Shown here: in pieces, positions 5,647 to 7,115 of the stretch | Numbering within the stretch: the first letter of the stretch is position 1 | Layout: the number at the start of each line of letters is the position of its first letter | DNA from: Clostridia bacterium | GTDB lineage: Bacteria > Bacillota > Clostridia > Oscillospirales > CAG-272 | Assembly: GCA_017518025.1 (NCBI GenBank) | Contig: JAFWWR010000156.1 | Location: 1 to 7,115 of the forward strand | Length of the DNA: 7,115 nt | Reading direction: 5' to 3' | Notes under the pieces: generated by a model | The model's input: the letters and a program-made list of their open reading frames with translations, nothing else | The model's database searches: none | Told to the model about the DNA's origin: nothing | Translations under genes and position numbers: made by a program

Positions 5647-6430
5647 TCCGAACCGGAGAAGAGATCCGGTAGCGGTCTTCGACTCCGGCGTGGGCGGACT
5701 CTCCGTCCTGCCCGAGCTCGTGAGGCGGATGCCCCGGGAGGATTTCGTATTCTTCGGCGACGCGGCGAGAGCTCCCTACGGCGAGCGCACCACGGAAGAG
5801 GTGCGCTGTCTGGCGGACGACGCCGTGACCCGGCTGATAGCGGACGGCGCCAAGGCGGTGGTCATCGCCTGCAACACGGCGACCAGCGCCGCGGCGGGGT
5901 ACCTGAGAAAAAAATACCCGGACGTGCCCATCATCGGCATGGAGCCGGCGCTGAAGCCCGCCGCCGAGGCGGGTGAGCGGCCCCGGGTGCTGGTCATGGC
6001 GACCCCTTTGACCATAAGAGAGGAAAAACTGCGCGCCCTGTCCGACAAGCTGCGTGACAAGGCCGAATTCGTCTTCGTCCCCTGCCACGGCCTCGTGGAG
6101 GCGGTGGAGCGGGGGGAGGTCGACGGAGACGGCGTCCTCTCCCTGGTGACGGAAATACTGGCCCCGCATCTCCCGGGCGCCGATTCCATCGTCCTGGGCT
6201 GCACACACTACGCCCACGTCCGCGACGTGATCGCGGAGGTCGCGGGACCAGACGTGCTGATCTTCGACGGCGCTGCAGGCACCGCCCGGGAGACGGAACG
6301 GAGACTTCGCGAGGCGGATCTGCTGACCGACTCGGAGGACAAGGGCGGGATCACCCTCCTGAGCTCGTCGAGGGACCCGGATTACTCCCGCATCATGGAA
6401 AAACTGCTTGCCGGGCAAATGGAAAAATAA
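5624..6430 (+). CDS. murI: Glutamate racemase
   Basis: MurI interconverts L- and D-glutamate and supplies D-glutamate for peptidoglycan precursors in the cytoplasm. The 268-residue product is normal in length. It has FDSGVGGLSVL with Asp20-Ser21, FFGDAARAPYGERT (Tyr52), the first catalytic cysteine Cys83 in ACNTAT, GMEPALKPA, and the second catalytic cysteine Cys193 in LGCTHY with His195. MATPLTIREEK replaces the LATxGTVxSxxY wording of many homologues, a variant I associate with Clostridia. The ATG at 5624 overlaps the end of the membrane-protein gene by 23 nt. GGAAG lies about 9 nt upstream and AAGG is very close, so translation may depend on coupling. The charged N-terminal 13 residues are longer than usual. 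Confidence 0.95.
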   Translation: MKKKPTNDPNRRRDPVAVFDSGVGGLSVLPELVRRMPREDFVFFGDAARAPYGERTTEEVRCLADDAVTRLIADGAKAVVIACNTATSAAAGYLRKKYPDVPIIGMEPALKPAAEAGERPRVLVMATPLTIREEKLRALSDKLRDKAEFVFVPCHGLVEAVERGEVDGDGVLSLVTEILAPHLPGADSIVLGCTHYAHVRDVIAEVAGPDVLIFDGAAGTARETERRLREADLLTDSEDKGGITLLSSSRDPDYSRIMEKLLAGQMEK

Positions 6431-6458
6431 GTGAATACCCAAAAAGGAAGGAACTATC

Positions 6459-7115
6459 ATGAAAAAACTGGTATCTCTCATCTTAACGGCGATCATGATC
6501 GCCTCAGTTACGGCGTTTTCCGTCTCCGCGGCGGAGACCTATCCGTTTGACGGACCCTTTATCGACGTGAAAAAGTCGCGCTGGAGCTATGACGCCGTCT
6601 CCTACGTCTCCGAAAAGGGTTACATGGACGGGGTCGGCGGCGGGAAATTCAATCCGACCGCTCCGATGACCCGCTCCATGGTGGTCACCGTCCTGTACCG
6701 CCGTGAAGGCGAGCCGGCGGTGACGTTCAGGGACAAGTTCTCCGACGTAAAGGACGGCAAGTGGTACTCGAAGGCCGTTGTATGGGCGTCGAACCGCGGC
6801 ATCGTCAACGGAGTCTCCGAGGGAATCTTCGACCCAAACGGCAAGATCACCAGAGAACAGCTCGTTACCATGCTCCACAGATATTGCGACGTGAAACTCC
6901 TTGACGTGTCGAAACGCGCCGATCTCGACGCATTCGCCGACAAAAACAAGATCCACAGCTACGCCGCGGAGTCGTTCGCCTGGGCGGTGGGCGAGGGCCT
7001 CATCTCCGGCATGACGAAGGATACCGCCGCGCCGAGAGGCAACGCAACAAGGGAGCAGTTCGCCATGATTCTGAAAAGATTCGACGACGCGCCGTTCGTG
7101 CTGAAGGAAAGGGGC
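6459..7115 (+). CDS. Exported SLH-domain protein, 5' part (runs off the window)
   Basis: The reading frame is open from the ATG at 6459 to the end of the window (219 codons, no stop). AAGGAAGGA at 6444-6452 lies 6 nt upstream. Residues 1-25 form a signal peptide: MKK, a hydrophobic core and a likely cleavage after VSAA. Three S-layer-homology repeats follow: about 33-82 (with TRSM at 71-74), 94-144 (TREQ at 131-134) and 157-209 (TREQ at 197-200). FNP and FDP with following T-R are typical. SLH triplets commonly bind pyruvylated secondary wall polymers and anchor proteins to the cell surface. What the anchored part does cannot be seen, as it lies beyond base 7115. It follows murI by 28 nt with no clear terminator between them. 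Confidence 0.92.
   Translation, partial: MKKLVSLILTAIMIASVTAFSVSAAETYPFDGPFIDVKKSRWSYDAVSYVSEKGYMDGVGGGKFNPTAPMTRSMVVTVLYRREGEPAVTFRDKFSDVKDGKWYSKAVVWASNRGIVNGVSEGIFDPNGKITREQLVTMLHRYCDVKLLDVSKRADLDAFADKNKIHSYAAESFAWAVGEGLISGMTKDTAAPRGNATREQFAMILKRFDDAPFVLKERG

Noticed and set aside
5525..6496. Long open frame on the - strand across murI
   Set aside because: It is antisense to murI, whose catalytic motifs are intact; the - strand product has no recognisable domain or ribosome binding site.
6504..6956. Open frame on the - strand opposite the SLH gene
   Set aside because: The + strand frame has a signal peptide and three SLH repeats with a strong ribosome binding site, so the opposite frame is a shadow.
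1..7115. CRISPR array, tRNA, rRNA, insertion sequence or riboswitch
   Set aside because: I saw no spaced direct repeats, no cloverleaf, no transposase motif or terminal inverted repeats, and no leader long enough to hold a known riboswitch.

Overview
The window is GC-rich (about 60% or more by eye) and almost fully coding, with every supported gene on the + strand. Its mix of genes suggests a Clostridia-like member of the Bacillota, perhaps an uncultured Oscillospirales-type gut lineage. The evidence is Bacillota-style purine-rich Shine-Dalgarno sites, a YmdB phosphodiesterase, a methylglyoxal synthase relative with the wording seen in that group, a MinD-like ATPase and an S-layer-homology (SLH) protein. 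The taxonomic placement is inference.

Bases 1-2645 hold the proline biosynthesis operon proB (5' end outside the window), proA and proC. These are glutamate 5-kinase, gamma-glutamyl phosphate reductase and pyrroline-5-carboxylate reductase, which together convert glutamate to proline. Spacing is tight (2 nt, then 14 nt or a 4-nt overlap), so they are probably co-transcribed.

Bases 2646-2790 are an AT-rich island with a weak candidate terminator and a near-consensus promoter (TTGACA, 18 nt, extended TACAAT). Two abutting perfect inverted repeats occupy the spacer and the -10 region, so a regulated promoter is likely.

Bases 2791-7115 carry six genes read in the same direction: a MinD/ParA-type ATPase with a TTG start, a divergent methylglyoxal synthase-like protein with changed active-site residues, ymdB, a membrane protein with a duplicated two-helix unit, murI (glutamate racemase, overlapping the previous gene by 23 nt), and the start of an exported protein with three SLH repeats that runs off the window. 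Several touch the cell envelope (MurI makes D-glutamate for peptidoglycan, SLH binds the wall, the 4-TM protein sits in the membrane, the MinD-like protein may sit on it), so an envelope-related neighbourhood is plausible but unproven.

I see no mobile element, CRISPR array, tRNA or rRNA, and no clearly new system. The points most worth a second look are the methylglyoxal synthase homologue that keeps the fold but has altered catalytic residues beside a lone MinD-like ATPase, and the palindrome-rich promoter that drives them.
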